Assembly (NCBI GenBank): GCA_017311185.1
Contig: JAESUZ010004904.1
Span: 20,445 to 84,444, forward strand
Length of the DNA: 64,000 nt
Direction of reading: 5' to 3'
Source of the DNA: Proteles cristata cristata
Taxonomy: Eukaryota; Chordata; Mammalia; Carnivora; Hyaenidae
Position 1 is the stretch's first letter; each line of letters begins with the position of its first letter. Positions 1-10,227 of the stretch are shown here, in pieces. A program made the translations under genes and the position numbers. The notes under the pieces were generated by a model. It did no database searches. It saw only the letters and a program-made list of their open reading frames with translations, and was not told the DNA's origin.

Positions 1-420
1 TATATAACATACGGAATGGGAAAAATCTGCAGTCAAGAATACTCTATCCGGCAGGGCCATCACTCAGAAAAGGAGAGATAAAGAATTTCTTAGACAAACA
101 AAAACTGAAATGTTTCATGACCAATAAACCAGCCCTGCAAAAAATATATTTTTAAATAATTTTTAATGTTTATTTTTGAGAGAGAGAGACAGAGCATGAG
201 CGAGGGAGGGAGGGCAGAGAGAGAGAGGGAGACACAGAATCCAAAACAGGCTCCTGGCTCTGTGCTATCAGCACAGAGCTTGACTCAGGGCTTGATCTCA
301 CAAACTGTGAGGTCATGACCTGAGCCAAAGTCAGGCGCTTAACCTGCTGAGCCACGCAGGCACATCATCCCTGCAAGAAATATTAAAGGGAATTCTTCGA
401 GTGGAAACACCAAAAGTGTC
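1..420 (+). pseudogene. ORF1: L1 ORF1 C-terminal remnant, split by a SINE
   Basis: The first 147 bases match the end of L1 ORF1 in sibling copies: a frame like 'SRILYPA' followed by 'KQKLK.F.TTKPAL'. A minus-strand SINE then interrupts, and 'LQEILKGIL' resumes at about 369 before the frame closes near 420. In L1, ORF1 encodes the trimeric RNA-binding chaperone, and this piece would be its C-terminal domain. The copy is dead: it is partial and SINE-disrupted. Confidence 0.75.
148..368 (-). mobile_element. CAN-SINE (tRNA-derived), minus
   Basis: The A/T tail and GA-rich tract come first, then AGGCTCCTGGCTCTG, and the tRNA-like head ends at about 365, so the element lies on the minus strand. 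A 15-bp target duplication differing at one base (CCCTGCAARAAATAT) flanks it at 133-147 and 369-383. Confidence 0.93.
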
Positions 421-1921
421 AAACACTGGAAAGGAACAGAGAAAATCTCCAGAAACAATGACAAAACAAGAAATAAACTGGCACTAGATACATATCTATC
501 AATAATTAATCTGAAGGTAAATGGAATAAATGCTCCAATCAAAAGACATAGAAAGTCAGAATGGATCAAAAATAAGACCAATCTATATGCAGCCTATAAG
601 AACCTCATTTTAGACATAAAGAAACCTGTAGACTGAAAGTGAGGGGATAGAGATATATTTATCATGCAAATTAACTTTAAAAGAAAGCCAGAGTAGCAAC
701 ACTTATACTACACAAACTAGATTTTAACTCAAAAATTATAACAAGACACGAAAAGAGGCACTACATCATAATAAGGAGGACTATGAAACAAGAAGATATA
801 ACAATTGCAAATATGTATGCCTCCAATTTGGGAGAAAACAAATATGCAAAGCTATTAATAACAAACATAAAGGAACTCATAGATTATACCATAATAATAG
901 TAGGGAAATTTAACAATCTACTTACATCAATGGACAGAAAATCTAAGCAAAATATCAGCAAATAAACAATGGCTTTGAATGACACATTGGACCAGATGGA
1001 CTTAACAGATATATTCAGAATATTTCATCCCAAAGCAACAGCATACATATTCTTTTCAAGTGCACATGGGACATTCACCAGAATAGTTCCATTACTAGGT
1101 CAAAAATCAGTCCTCATGTACAAAAAGATTGAGATTACACCACACATATTTTCTGACCACAATGCTATGAAACTTGAAGTCAACCATAAAATAAATGGAG
1201 GTTAAACAACACGATACTAAACAATGAACAGATTAACCAAGAAATCAAAGAAAAATTTTAAAAAAAACATGGAAACAACTAAAATGATAAAAACAACCAT
1301 TCAATACATTTGGGATGCAGCAAAAACATTTGTAAGTGGAAGTATATTGCAATACAGGACTACCTCAAGAAGCAAGAAAAAACTGAAAGAAACAAACTAA
1401 CCTTATACCTAAAGAAGGTAGTAAAAGAAAAACAAGTGAAGCACGAAGCCAGCAAAGAAATAAATATTAAAAATTAGAGCAGAAATAAATGAAACAGAAA
1501 CAACAACAACAACATGAACAAAAAAGTAGAAGGGGTCATTGAAACCAGGAGATAGTTCTTTTAAAATATTATTAAAGTTGATAAACCCATAGCCATACTT
1601 GTAAATAAAAAAGATAAAATATCCAAAAGAGTAAAATCACAGATGAGAGATGAGAAATAACAACCAACACCACAGAAATACAGTTATGAAAATATAATGA
1701 AAAACTATAAGCAACAAATTGGACAATCTGAAATAAAGGAATTAATTCCTAGAAACATATAAACTACCAAAAGTGAATAGGAAGAAACAGAAAACTTGAA
1801 GAGACCAATAACCAATGAAGGAATGAAATCACTAATAAAAAAAACCTCTCAACAAACAAAAGTCCAGTCTAAATGGCTTCACAGATGAATTCTACCAAAC
1901 ATGTTAAAGAAGAGTTAGTAC

Positions 1922-2141
1922 TTGGGGCGCCTGGGTGGCTTAGTCTGTTAAGCGTCCAGCTTTCGTTTAGGTCATGATCTCGCGGTTCGTGGGTTCGAGC
2001 CCCACGTCGGGCTCTGTGCTGACTGCCAGCTCAGAGCCTGGAACCTGTTTCAGTCTGTGACTCCCTCTCTCTCTGACCCTCCCCTACTCACGTTGTCTCT
2101 CTCTCTCTCTCCTAGAAATAAATAAAAATATTAAAAAAAAT
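1922..2141 (+). mobile_element. CAN-SINE, young felid subfamily, plus
   Basis: It starts GGGGCGCCTGGGTGGCTTAG and carries the B box GGTTCGAGCCC, CTGACTGCCAGCTCAGAG, a CT tract and an A-rich tail. A perfect 16-bp TSD (AAAGAAGAGTTAGTAC) lies at 1906-1921 and 2142-2157, inside old ORF2. Confidence 0.97.
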
Positions 2142-2176
2142 AAAGAAGAGTTAGTACCTAATCTTCTCAAAGTCTT

Positions 2177-2180
2177 CAAA

Positions 2181-2215
<35 letters not shown>

Positions 2216-2216
2216 A
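2177..2216 (+). repeat. (AAAT)n microsatellite
   Basis: About ten AAAT units sit inside the decayed ORF2 of copy A, close behind the SINE. They may be an expanded A-rich stretch. Confidence 0.95.
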
Positions 2217-2344
2217 GCAGGATGCACAATTTCCAAACCCATTATATTAGGCCAGCATTACCCTGATTCCAAAACCAGAAAAGACTCCACTAAAAAAGAT
2301 AACTCTAAGGCAATATGCCTGATGAACATGGACGCGACATTTTT

Positions 2345-2550
2345 CTTGAAAAAATTTAAAATGTTTTTATTTATTTTTGAGACAGAGAGAGACAGAGCAT
2401 GAGAGAGAGAGGGGCAGAGATACAGGGAGACAGAGAATTTGAAGCAGGCTCCAGGTTCTGAGCTGTCAGGATAGACTCAAACTTGTCAACCGTGAGATCA
2501 TGACCTGAGCTGAAGTCAGATGCTTAACTGAATGAGCCACTCAGCCGCCG
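2345..2550 (-). mobile_element. CAN-SINE, older, minus
   Basis: A reverse-orientation SINE with the order T-rich tail, GA tract, GCAGGCTCCAGGTTCTGAGC and a degraded head ending GAGCCACTCAG. Its diverged TSD starts CATGGA at 2327 and 2551. It interrupts the RT region of copy A. Confidence 0.9.
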
Positions 2551-2627
2551 CATGGAAGCAAAATTCCTGAAGAAAATACTAGCAAACCAAGCATCAGTAC
2601 ATTAAGAGAAACAGTCGGGGGAGGGGG

Positions 2628-2638
2628 CAAGATGGCGG
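2628..2638 (+). promoter_or_regulatory. YY1-like site at L1 5' end
   Basis: CAAGATGGCGG matches the YY1 consensus. In human L1 a YY1 site at the same extreme 5' position directs accurate transcription starts. Equivalent motifs occur at the 5' ends of the L1s at 31548-31558 (CAAGATGGTGG), 43392-43402 (minus) and 63375-63385 (CATGATGGCGG). Confidence 0.65.
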
Positions 2639-2772
2639 AGAAGTAGGGACCTCCATACATTGCACTCACACCCATATCTCGCACAGAGAGGATCTGAAGC
2701 CATAGGAAACCTTACAGAATCCGTGAAATTGGGAGAAAAAGGAGTCAGAGTTCACTGAGAAATCCTTCTAAC

Positions 2773-4156
2773 GTGAGTGCGAACTGGAGAAGATAAAATC
2801 AGATCAGAGATGTGATCAGATGCAGAAGGACGGGGACAATCCCCCTCTGCGGAGAGTGAGAGGGGAAAGAGAGTGGCCAAAACTGCTCAAGACACTGTCC
2901 CTGTCGCTGGGGAACAGAAAAACCTCCGTGTGGGACACAGAGGGACCTGGTCTCTGGTGCTCCAGCTGACCCAAACAATCCAAGGGAAAACAACTGCTTG
3001 CTCGCAAAATCCCTGCACAGGCCAATTGGACCTGGAGGGGCCACACACCTACCGCACCTTTGTGCTTCGGGTTCGGCTGGAAATCTAGAGAGGACGCGAA
3101 GGGCTTAAAACTGGGAGATTTGCCCACGAGTTCGTGTTTTGGGTGATGAGACACCGAGGGACACAGTTTCCCTCACTCCAGCGGACCCGAGGCACCCCCA
3201 CGGCGAATGGCCGTCCTTGCTCGCCAACCTGACCTGGAGGAGGCAGGAGCAACGATTCTGGCTCAATCCCCAGGGCTAGGCAAGAGACTTGGAATTGCCC
3301 TGAGGTGATCGCCTGCGAAGTTGTGTCTGGCAATTTCAGTGGGGTGCACTGACAGGGATTTGGAAATCAGACCTGGCCTGGGATATAGAGAGTAACCCAC
3401 CTTGGCAGCGCCCCCGGCACTGGGAGTTTACACAACCAAAAGAGTGAGGTACAGCGCTTGGTTCAAGAAGGGACTGGAAAGCCGCCACTCTTCTCAGCAC
3501 AACCTCCAAGGCAGAACTCCTTCCTGACGCAATGGATCAAACCACGCCCATCACTACTAGAGAGCTGCCACCCTCCTTTTTTTTTTTAAATATTTTTGTT
3601 ATCAGAACATTGACCTGATTAATTTTGGTCTCTGTCTTCCTTACACAGTCACATTCAGTCCATTCTGTAGATGTAAATTCTACACCTACCTATCTTATCA
3701 TCTATTTCTCTCTGGAATAATTACACTATATAGTCTCTGGACAACACCAGAGTTTTCTCTCACCTCTCCAACCATATTCCACCCTAGCTCTTTGAAAAAA
3801 AGTTTCTTATCCCTTCTGCCTGTTCATTCTATTTCCAGTTTTGCCTCATCCCCGACCTGTCATCTCTCTATGATCTTCAACAAGCACTACATACACCCGG
3901 CTATTTAATTGTAGCTAGGAAATCTGGTTATATGCTTTAAACCATTCTGTGTCTATCGGTATTCTTCTTTTTTCCTTTTCTTTTCTTCTTTTTGACTTTT
4001 TTAAATGTATTTTTATTCTCTATTTTTCACCTTCCCTCCTCCGTCTTTTCTCTTTACTTTTTCATTTTCCCTCCCGGTATGCATGTTTGTTGGATTTGTC
4101 TGTGCATTTGTGTGCCTCTGTTACCTGTGAGTTTGTCTGTCTGTTTACTTCTCAAG
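2773..4156 (+). other. Intron-like segment of L1 5' UTR
   Basis: The segment begins with GTGAGT right after CCTTCTAAC and ends ...TTACTTCTCAAG before GACTACCTCAAG. In sibling copies the acceptor is stronger (CCTTTTCCAG|GG). The L1 at 63363 is missing exactly this interval, which suggests that it is removed from some L1 transcripts by splicing. The length here is 1384 bases. Confidence 0.65.
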
Positions 4157-4740
4157 GACTACCTCAAGAGACAAGCCAAAGTATAGAGGGTGGAGACTCC
4201 CAAATACGACTATGAGTAGGAAAATAAAATAACCAAAGTCTCAACAAGACAGACCAAGAGAGACCATTCAAAGAACACTTTCTGAAAGGATAGGCCCTGG
4301 ACAGTCAAAGAGTCTTCTTGGGTACAGTAGCGCTCACGGGTGAAGAGAGCATAACAAGTCTTTAAAACTAACAAGAGATAGAAAGCTAACCAAAATGACG
4401 AAAAGAAAGAGCTCTCCTTCAAAGAAGTTCGGAGAAGAACTGACAGCTAAAGAACTGTTCAAAACAGATATAAGCAGCATAACTGAACAAGATTTTAGAA
4501 CAGTAATCATAAAATTAATCGATGGGCTTGAAAAAAAGCATAGAGGACATCAAAGAAACTATGGCTACAAATAACATGGAGCATAAAAATAGGCATGATA
4601 AATTGAAAAATGTGATAAATGATAAACATAAGAAACTGGAGGCGTCCAATGCACGGATGGAAGAAGCAGAAAGGAGAATTAGTGATTTAGAAGACACAAT
4701 TATAGAAAAACAAGAAGTTGACAAAAAAAGAGACAAACTG

Positions 4741-4959
4741 GGGGCGCCTGGGTGGCTTAGTCGGTTAGGCGTCCGACTTTCGCTTAGGTCATGATCTCGC
4801 GGTCGTGGGTTCGAGCCCCGCGTCGGGCTCTGTGCTGACTGCCAGCTCAGAGCCTGGAGCCTGTTTCAGTCTGTGACTCCCTCTCTCTCTGACCCTCCCG
4901 CTCATGCTGTCTCTCTCTCTCCTAGAAATAAATAAAACATTAAAAAAATTAAAAAAAAA
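4741..4959 (+). mobile_element. CAN-SINE, young felid subfamily, inside ORF1
   Basis: GGGGCGCCTGGGTGGCTTAG head, CT tract and poly(A). The duplicated target AAAAAGAGACAAACTG ends at 4740 and again at 4975. It lies in the coiled-coil part of ORF1 and destroys the frame. Confidence 0.97.
4753..4818 (+). promoter_or_regulatory. Pol III A and B boxes of the SINE
   Basis: The A box TGGCTTAGTCGG (4753-4764) and B box GGTTCGAGCCC (4808-4818) match tRNA internal promoter consensus (TRGYNNAGNNGG and GGTTCGANTCC). Spacing is about 43 bases, as in tRNA-derived SINEs. The other young copies carry the same boxes. Confidence 0.8.
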
Positions 4960-6516
4960 AAAAAGAGACAAACTGATCCAGGAACAGGAAAGAAGAATTG
5001 GAGAGCTCAGCGATAAGGTCAAACACAACAATATCCGTATCATAGGAATCCCAGAAGAGGAAGAGAGTGGGAAAGGTGCTGAAGGAGTCCTGGAACAAAT
5101 GATAGCTGAGAACTCCCCCAACCTGGGGAAGGAAGTAAACATTGAAATTCAAGAGGCACAGAGAACTCCCCTCAGACGTAATTTGAATTGATCTTCTGCA
5201 AGATATATTATAGTGAAAATGGCAAAGTATAAGGACAAAGAGAGAATTTTGAAAGCAGATAGGGCAAAAAGGGCTCTAACATACAAAGGGAAACCTATCA
5301 GAGTGGTGAGAAACCGATCTACTGAAATTTGGCAGACCAGAAAGGAATGGCAGGAGATCTTCAATGTGATGAACATAAAAATAGGCAGCCAAGAATCCTC
5401 TATCCAGCAAGCCTGTCATTCAGAATAGAAGGAGATATAAAATCCTTTAGAAATAAACAAAACTTGAAAAAATTTGTCACCACTAAGCCAGCCATACAAG
5501 AAATCTTGAGGGGGACTCTCTGAGGGACGTGTTGCAAGGAATGAAAATACCAGAGACACCACCACAAGAATGTATCCCACAAAGGACACAATGACTCTAA
5601 ACCCACATATTTCAATAATAACACTGAATGTAAATGGGCTGAATGCTCCAATCAAAAGACATAAGGTTGCAGAATGGATAAAAAAACAAAATCCATCTAT
5701 TTGCTGTCTACAAGAAACGCATTTTAGACTGGAACATACCTTCAGATTAAAAGGAATGGGATGGTGAAATATATATAATGCTAAAGGGAATTAAAAGAAA
5801 GCTGGAGTAGCTATACTTATATCAGACAAACTGGACTTTAAATGAAAGACAATAATAAGGGATGAAGAAAGGCATTATATAATAATTACAGGGTCGTTCC
5901 ATCAGGAAGAACTAACAATCATAAATGTCTACGCACCGAATATGGGAGCACCTAAATATTTAAAACAATCACAAACAGAAACAATCTTATAGATAAGAAT
6001 GTGCTAATAGCAGAGGACTTTAATACTCCGCTTACAGCTATGGATAGGTCAACCAGACAGAAATCACTAAAGAAACAATGGACTTGAATGACACATTGGA
6101 CCAGATGGATCAGACAGATATATTTAGAACTCTACATCATGAGGCCAGGGAATTCACTTTCTTCTCAAGTGAACATGGCACATTCTCCAAGATAGATCCC
6201 ATACTGGGACATAAAGCAGCCCTCAAAAATAAAAATAAGTGATATCATACCATGCACACTTTCAGATCATACTGCTTTGAAACTTGATATCAATCAAAGG
6301 AAGAAGTCGGGAAAACCTCCAAAAACATGGAGGCTAAAGAATACCCTACTAAAGAATGAATGGGCCAATTTGGCAATTAGAGAAGAAATTTAAAAATATA
6401 TGGAAACAAATGAAAATGAAAATACAACAATGCAAAATCTATGGGATGCTGCGAAGGCAGTTCTTAGAGGAAAGTACATTGCATTCCAGGCTTATTTCAA
6501 GAAATTAGAAAAATCG

Positions 6517-6677
6517 GGGTACCTGGGTGGCTCAGTTGGTTAAGCGTCCGACTTTGGATCAGGTCATGATCTCATGGTGGGTCCGAGCCCCGCGTCGGGC
6601 TCTGTGCTGACAGCCAGCTCATAGCCTAGAGTCTGTTTCGGATTCTTTTTCTCCCTCTCTCTCTGACCTCCCCTGTT

Positions 6678-6742
<65 letters not shown>

Positions 6743-6776
6743 AGAAATAAATAAAACATTAAAAAATTAAAAAAAA
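6517..6776 (+). mobile_element. CAN-SINE with long CT tract, plus
   Basis: The head is GGGTACCTGGGTGGCTCAGTTGG. The body is felid type (CTGACAGCCAGCTCA), of a different subfamily from the 'CTGACTGCCAGC' copies. Its CT tract is expanded to more than 60 bases. Diverged TSDs AAGAAATTAGAAAA and AAGAACTAGTAAAA flank it. It lies in the ORF2 linker. Confidence 0.93.
6679..6742 (+). repeat. (CT)n microsatellite in SINE
   Basis: A nearly pure CT run (one CTCC interruption at 6721-6724) formed by expansion of the polypyrimidine tract that CAN-SINEs carry before their A-rich tail. Confidence 0.95.
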
Positions 6777-8918
6777 AAAGAACTAGTAAAAGCGCAAGTG
6801 CAGACTCCAACAGCTCACTTAAAGGAACTAGAGGAAGAGTAACAAGAGCACTGAAAACACAGTAGAAGAGAAATATTAAAAATCAGAGCAGAAATAAACC
6901 ACACAGATATAAAAGAAACAATTGAACAGATCAATGAAGCCAAGAGTTGGCTTTTGAAAAAATAAACAAAATTGACAAACCTCTAGCCAGGCTTCTCAAA
7001 AAGATAAGAGAGAGCACCCAAATAGACAAAATCATGAATGAAAACGTACTTATTACAACCAACCCCTTAGAAATACAAGTTATTATCAGGGAATACTATG
7101 AAAAATTATATGCCAACAAATTGGATAACTTAGAAGAAATGGACAAATTCTTAAACACACACTCACTACAAAAACTCACACTGGAAAAAATAGAAAATCT
7201 GAACAGACCCATAACTAGTGAAGAAATCGAATCAGTGATCAAAAATCATCCAAAAAATAAAAGCCCTTGACCTGATGGCTTCCCTAGGGAATTCTACCAA
7301 ACGTTTAAACAGAATTAATACCAATTCTTTGCAAGCTATTCCAAAAAATAGAAAACGATGGAAAACTTCCGGACTCATTTTATGAAGACAGCATCACTCT
7401 GATTCCCAAGCCTAACAGAGATCCGGCAAAAAAAGAGAACTACAGGCCAATATCCTTGAAGAAGACGGATGCAAAAATCCTCAACAAGATCCTTGCAAAT
7501 TGAATCCAACAGCACATAAAAAGAATTATCCACCAAGATCAAGTGGGATTCATTTTTGGGTTTCAGGGCTGGTTCACTATTCGCAAATCAAACAATGTAA
7601 TCCATCACATCAACAGAAGAAAAGATAAAAGCCACGTGATCCTGTTAACAGTTGCAGAAAAAGCATTTGACAAAATACAGCGTCCCTTCTTAATAAAGAC
7701 TCTCGAGAAAGTTGGGATAGAAGGAACCTACGTAAACATCATCAAAGCCATCTATGAGAAGCCTTCAGCTAACATCATCCTCAACGGGGAAAAACTCAGA
7801 GCTTTCCCCTGAGATCAGGAACACGGCAGGGATGCCCACTCTCACCACTGCTGTTTAACATAGTGCTGGAAGTCCTAGCATCAGCCATCAGACACCAAAA
7901 GGAAATCAAAGGCATCAGAATTGGCAAAGAGGAAGTCAAACTTTCACTTTTCGCAGATGACATGATACTCTACATAGAAAACCCGACAGACTCCACCAGA
8001 AGCCTACTAGAACTGATCCAAGAATTCAGCAAAGCTGCAGGGTACAAAATCAACGTACAGAAGTCAGTTGCATTTTTATACACCAACAATGAAGCAACAG
8101 AAAGAGAAATCAAGAAACTGATCCCATTCACAATTGCACAAAAAACCATAAAATACCTCGGAATAAACCTAACCAAGGATACAAGAGATCTGTATGATGA
8201 AAACTATAGAAAACTTATGAAGGAAATTGAAGAAGACAGAAAGAAATGGAAAAACATTCCATGTTCATGGATAGGAAGAATAAATATAGTTAAAATGTCA
8301 TTACTACCCAAAGCAGTCTACACAATCAATGCAATCCCAGTCAAAATTGCACCAGCATCCTTCTCAACACTAGAATAAACTATCCTAAAATTTGTATGGA
8401 ACCACAAAAGACCTTGAATATCCAACATAATACTTAAACATAAAACCAAAACGGAAGGTATCACCATCCCAGACCTTAGCCCCTACTATAAAGCTGTCAT
8501 CATCAAGACAATATGGTATTGTCACAAAAATAGACACATAGACCAATGGAGTAGAATTGAAAACTAAGAGCTGGACTCAAAGGTATACAGCCAACTAATC
8601 TTTGACAAAGCAGGAAAGAATATCCAATGGAAAAAAAGACAACCTCTTTAACAGATGGTGTTGGGAGAACTGGACAGCAGCATGCAGAAGAATAAAACTA
8701 TATATTTTCTCATTTCATACACAGAAATAAACTCAAAATGGATAAAGGACCTGAACGTGAGACAGGAAACCATCAAAACCCTAGAGGAGAAACCAGGAAA
8801 CAACTTCCTTGACCTCCACCACAGCAATTTCTTACTTGACACATCCCCAAAAGCAAAAGAATCAAGAATAAAAATAAACTGTTGGGACCTCATCAAGATT
8901 AAAATCTTCTGCAAGGCA

Positions 8919-9140
8919 GGGGCCCCTGGGTGGCTTAGTCGGTTAAGCGTCCAACTTTCGCTTAGGTCATGATCTTGCGGTTCGTGGGTTCGAGCCCCGT
9001 GTCGGGCTCTGTGCTGACTGCCAGCTCAGAGCCTGGAGCCTATTTCGGAGTCTGTATCTCCCTCTCTCTCTGACCCTCCTTTACTCATGCTGTCTCTCTA
9101 TCTCTCTCCTAGAAATAAATAAAAATATTTTTAAAAAAGG
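8919..9140 (+). mobile_element. CAN-SINE, young felid subfamily, plus
   Basis: It starts GGGGCCCCTGGGTGGCTTAG, has the body CTGACTGCCAGCTCAGAG and ends AAATAAATAAAAATATTTTT. It sits in the C-terminal third of ORF2. AAGGCA occurs on both sides, but a convincing long TSD was not found. Confidence 0.93.
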
Positions 9141-9928
9141 AAAGCTTCCCCAAGGCAATGGAGACAATCCATAAAACTAATAAGCAACCGATGGAATGGG
9201 TAAAGATAGTTGCAAATGACATATCAGATAAAGTGTTGATATCTCAAATCTATAAAGAACACGCCAAACTCTACACCTGGAAATCAAACAATCCAGTGAA
9301 TAAATGGGCAGAAGTTATGAACAGACACTTCTCCAAAGAGGACATCCAGATGGAGAACAGACATATGAAACGATGCTCAGCGTCCCTCCTCTTCTGGGAA
9401 ATACAAATCAAAACCACACTGAGATACCACCTCACGCCAGGCAGAGTGGCTAAAATGAGCAAATCAGAGAACTCTAGATGCTGGCGAGGATGTGGTGAAA
9501 TGGGCCCCCTCCTACACTGTTGGTTAGAATGCAAACTGGTGCAATCCCTCTGGAAAACAGTGTGGAGGTTCCTCAAAAAATTAACAATAGAACTCACCTA
9601 TGACCCAGCAATAGCACTTCTAGCAATTTACCCTAGGATTATAGGAATGAAGATGCATAGGAGCACATGTACCCCAATGTTCATAGCAGTTCTCTTAACA
9701 ATAACCAAAACATGGAAAGAGCCCAAGTGTCCATCAACGGATGAATGGATTAAGGAGATGTGGTTTATCTATATCATGGAATACTACATGGCAATGAGAA
9801 AGAATGAAATCTGGCCATGTGTAGCAACATGGATGGACCTTGAGAGTGTTATGCTGATCGAAATAAGTCAGGCAGAGAAGGACAAATACCATATGTTTGC
9901 ATGTATAGGAGGATTAGGAGGAACTTAA

Positions 9929-10148
9929 CAGAGGACCGTGGGGGAAAAGAAGGGGGAAATAGTGGGGGAGGGGGAAATAGGCAAACCATGAGAGACTCTT
10001 GAATGCTGAGAACAAACTGAGGACTGATGGGTGTGGGAAGGTGAGGGGGGAGATGGGCATGGATGAGGGCCCTTTTGCGTAGAGCACTGGGTGTTATATG
10101 GAAACCAACTTGACAATAAACTATTTGTAAAAAAAAAAAAAAAAAAAA
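9929..10148 (+). other. L1 3' UTR, polyadenylation signal and poly(A)
   Basis: A short purine-rich 3' UTR (GGGGGAGGGGGAAATAGGCAAA, then GAGAGACTCTTGAATGCTGAG) ends GACAATAAACTATTTGT and 20 A. The AATAAA at 10115-10120 is the polyadenylation signal. Identical 3' UTR text recurs at 35830-35981 and, inverted, at 58812-58980, which places those elements in the same family. Confidence 0.9.
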
Positions 10149-10177
10149 GGGCACAGTTCCCACTGATCCGATTGTAA

Positions 10178-10224
<47 letters not shown>

Positions 10225-10227
10225 ATA
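10149..10227 (+). repeat. Short spacer plus (AAAT)n after the L1 tail
   Basis: Behind the L1 poly(A) lie about 27 bases of non-L1 sequence and then a TAAA-type microsatellite (10176-10227). The old L1 resumes only after that. It could be a small 3' transduction with a second, expanded A-rich tail, or local microsatellite growth. Confidence 0.6.

Larger units (their letters stand above)
475..2606 (+). pseudogene. ORF2: L1 ORF2 remnant: endonuclease and N-terminal RT
   Basis: From about 480 the frame reads like the ORF2 start ('LSIINLKVNGINAPIKRH'). The endonuclease follows (open at 783-965 and 969-1205; 'TLDQMDLTDIFRIFHPKA', 'FSDHNAMKLEVNHK'). The usual GDFN catalytic motif reads GKFN here, so the active-site aspartate is lost. 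The linker runs to about 1905, then RT block-1-like '[12 protein letters not shown]' after 2258. ORF2 nicks target DNA and reverse transcribes RNA. This copy has many stops, frameshifts, two SINEs and an (AAAT)n insertion, and it ends where the younger L1 landed. Confidence 0.8.
1..2616 (+). mobile_element. Old L1 (copy A), left part
   Basis: The stretch reads as the end of L1 ORF1, a short inter-ORF spacer and ORF2 from the endonuclease into the reverse transcriptase, all on the plus strand with many stops and indels. It is cut at about 2616 by a younger full-length L1. The same reading resumes near 10228 and probably again at 13741, so one old L1 is spread over about 14.7 kb. Three SINEs lie inside this part. 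Its SINE content and its 3' end (ending like 58370) group it with copy Q at 47845-58391. The 5' end lies outside the window. Confidence 0.85.
2617..4394 (+). promoter_or_regulatory. L1 5' UTR with internal promoter region
   Basis: About 1.78 kb separates the L1 5' end from the ORF1 ATG. The first half is relatively GC- and CpG-rich, and the second (about 3580-4150) is strongly pyrimidine-rich. L1 5' UTRs are known to hold the internal Pol II promoter. The extreme 5' end has a YY1-like motif. A splice donor-like GTGAGT at 2773 and an acceptor-like tract ending at 4156 bound an intron-like segment, discussed separately. Confidence 0.8.
4395..5523 (+). pseudogene. ORF1: L1 ORF1, broken (SINE, stop, frameshift)
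   Basis: The ATG is at 4395, giving MTKRKSSPSKKFGEELTAKE. A coiled-coil-like stretch follows (KLEASNARMEEAERRISDLE, heptad-like, about residues 75-100). A SINE interrupts at 4741-4958. Reading resumes with 'LIQEQERRIGELSDKVKHNN' and the RRM-like 'IRIIGIPEEEESGKGAEGV', then 'MAKYKDKERILKADRAKRAL' and 'SLSFRIEGDIKSF' to the TGA at 5521. An internal TGA at 5188-5190 replaces a Gln/Arg codon (the sibling reads NLNQSSAR), and a frameshift lies between about 5370 and 5385. ORF1p is the RNA chaperone that coats L1 RNA. Without the SINE it would be about 300 residues, normal for the family. It is non-functional here. Confidence 0.92.
5570..9928 (+). pseudogene. ORF2: L1 ORF2, nearly full span, broken
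   Basis: The ATG at 5570 gives MYPTKDTMTLNPHISIITLN, then the endonuclease (5570-about 6330). The GDFN motif reads EDFN near 6013-6034, and a stop follows GMGW at 5766. The linker has an open 107-aa stretch (6947-7270) that ends at TGA in 'KSP*PDGFP'. The RT core includes an intact FADD catalytic motif at 7950-7961 inside the open stretch 7863-8378. The C-terminal segment 9158-9928 is open for 256 aa, with a CX3CX7HX4C knuckle at 9479-9532. SINEs at about 6517 and 8919 split it. ORF2p nicks DNA and primes reverse transcription of L1 RNA. The span fits the usual length of about 1,280 residues, but several stops and frameshifts make it inactive. Confidence 0.93.
2617..10148 (+). mobile_element. 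Structurally full-length L1 (younger family)
   Basis: A complete L1 layout: 5' UTR beginning CAAGATGGCGGAGAAGTAGG, ORF1 (4395-5523), ORF2 (5570-9928), a short G-rich 3' UTR with AATAAA, and a 20-base poly(A). It is inserted into the RT part of copy A. About 0.7 kb is three SINEs, which leaves about 6.8 kb of L1. Both ORFs are broken by stops and frameshifts, so it is not autonomous, but it is the least rearranged L1 here and serves as the reference for the others. TSDs are unclear. ATTAAGA before it (about 2602) recurs at 10251, beyond about 100 extra bases. Confidence 0.93.

Noticed and set aside
4741..4830. tRNA gene (A and B boxes present)
   Set aside because: The boxes belong to tRNA-derived SINEs. 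There is no complete cloverleaf or acceptor pairing, and the unit continues into the SINE body and A-rich tail.
6619..6810. Arg/Glu-rich 63-aa minus frame
   Set aside because: It is the reverse reading of an expanded CT tract in a SINE.
9158..9928. Longest open frame (256 aa), candidate host gene
   Set aside because: It is the L1 ORF2 C-terminal region with the CX3CX7HX4C knuckle, continuous with upstream ORF2 pieces.
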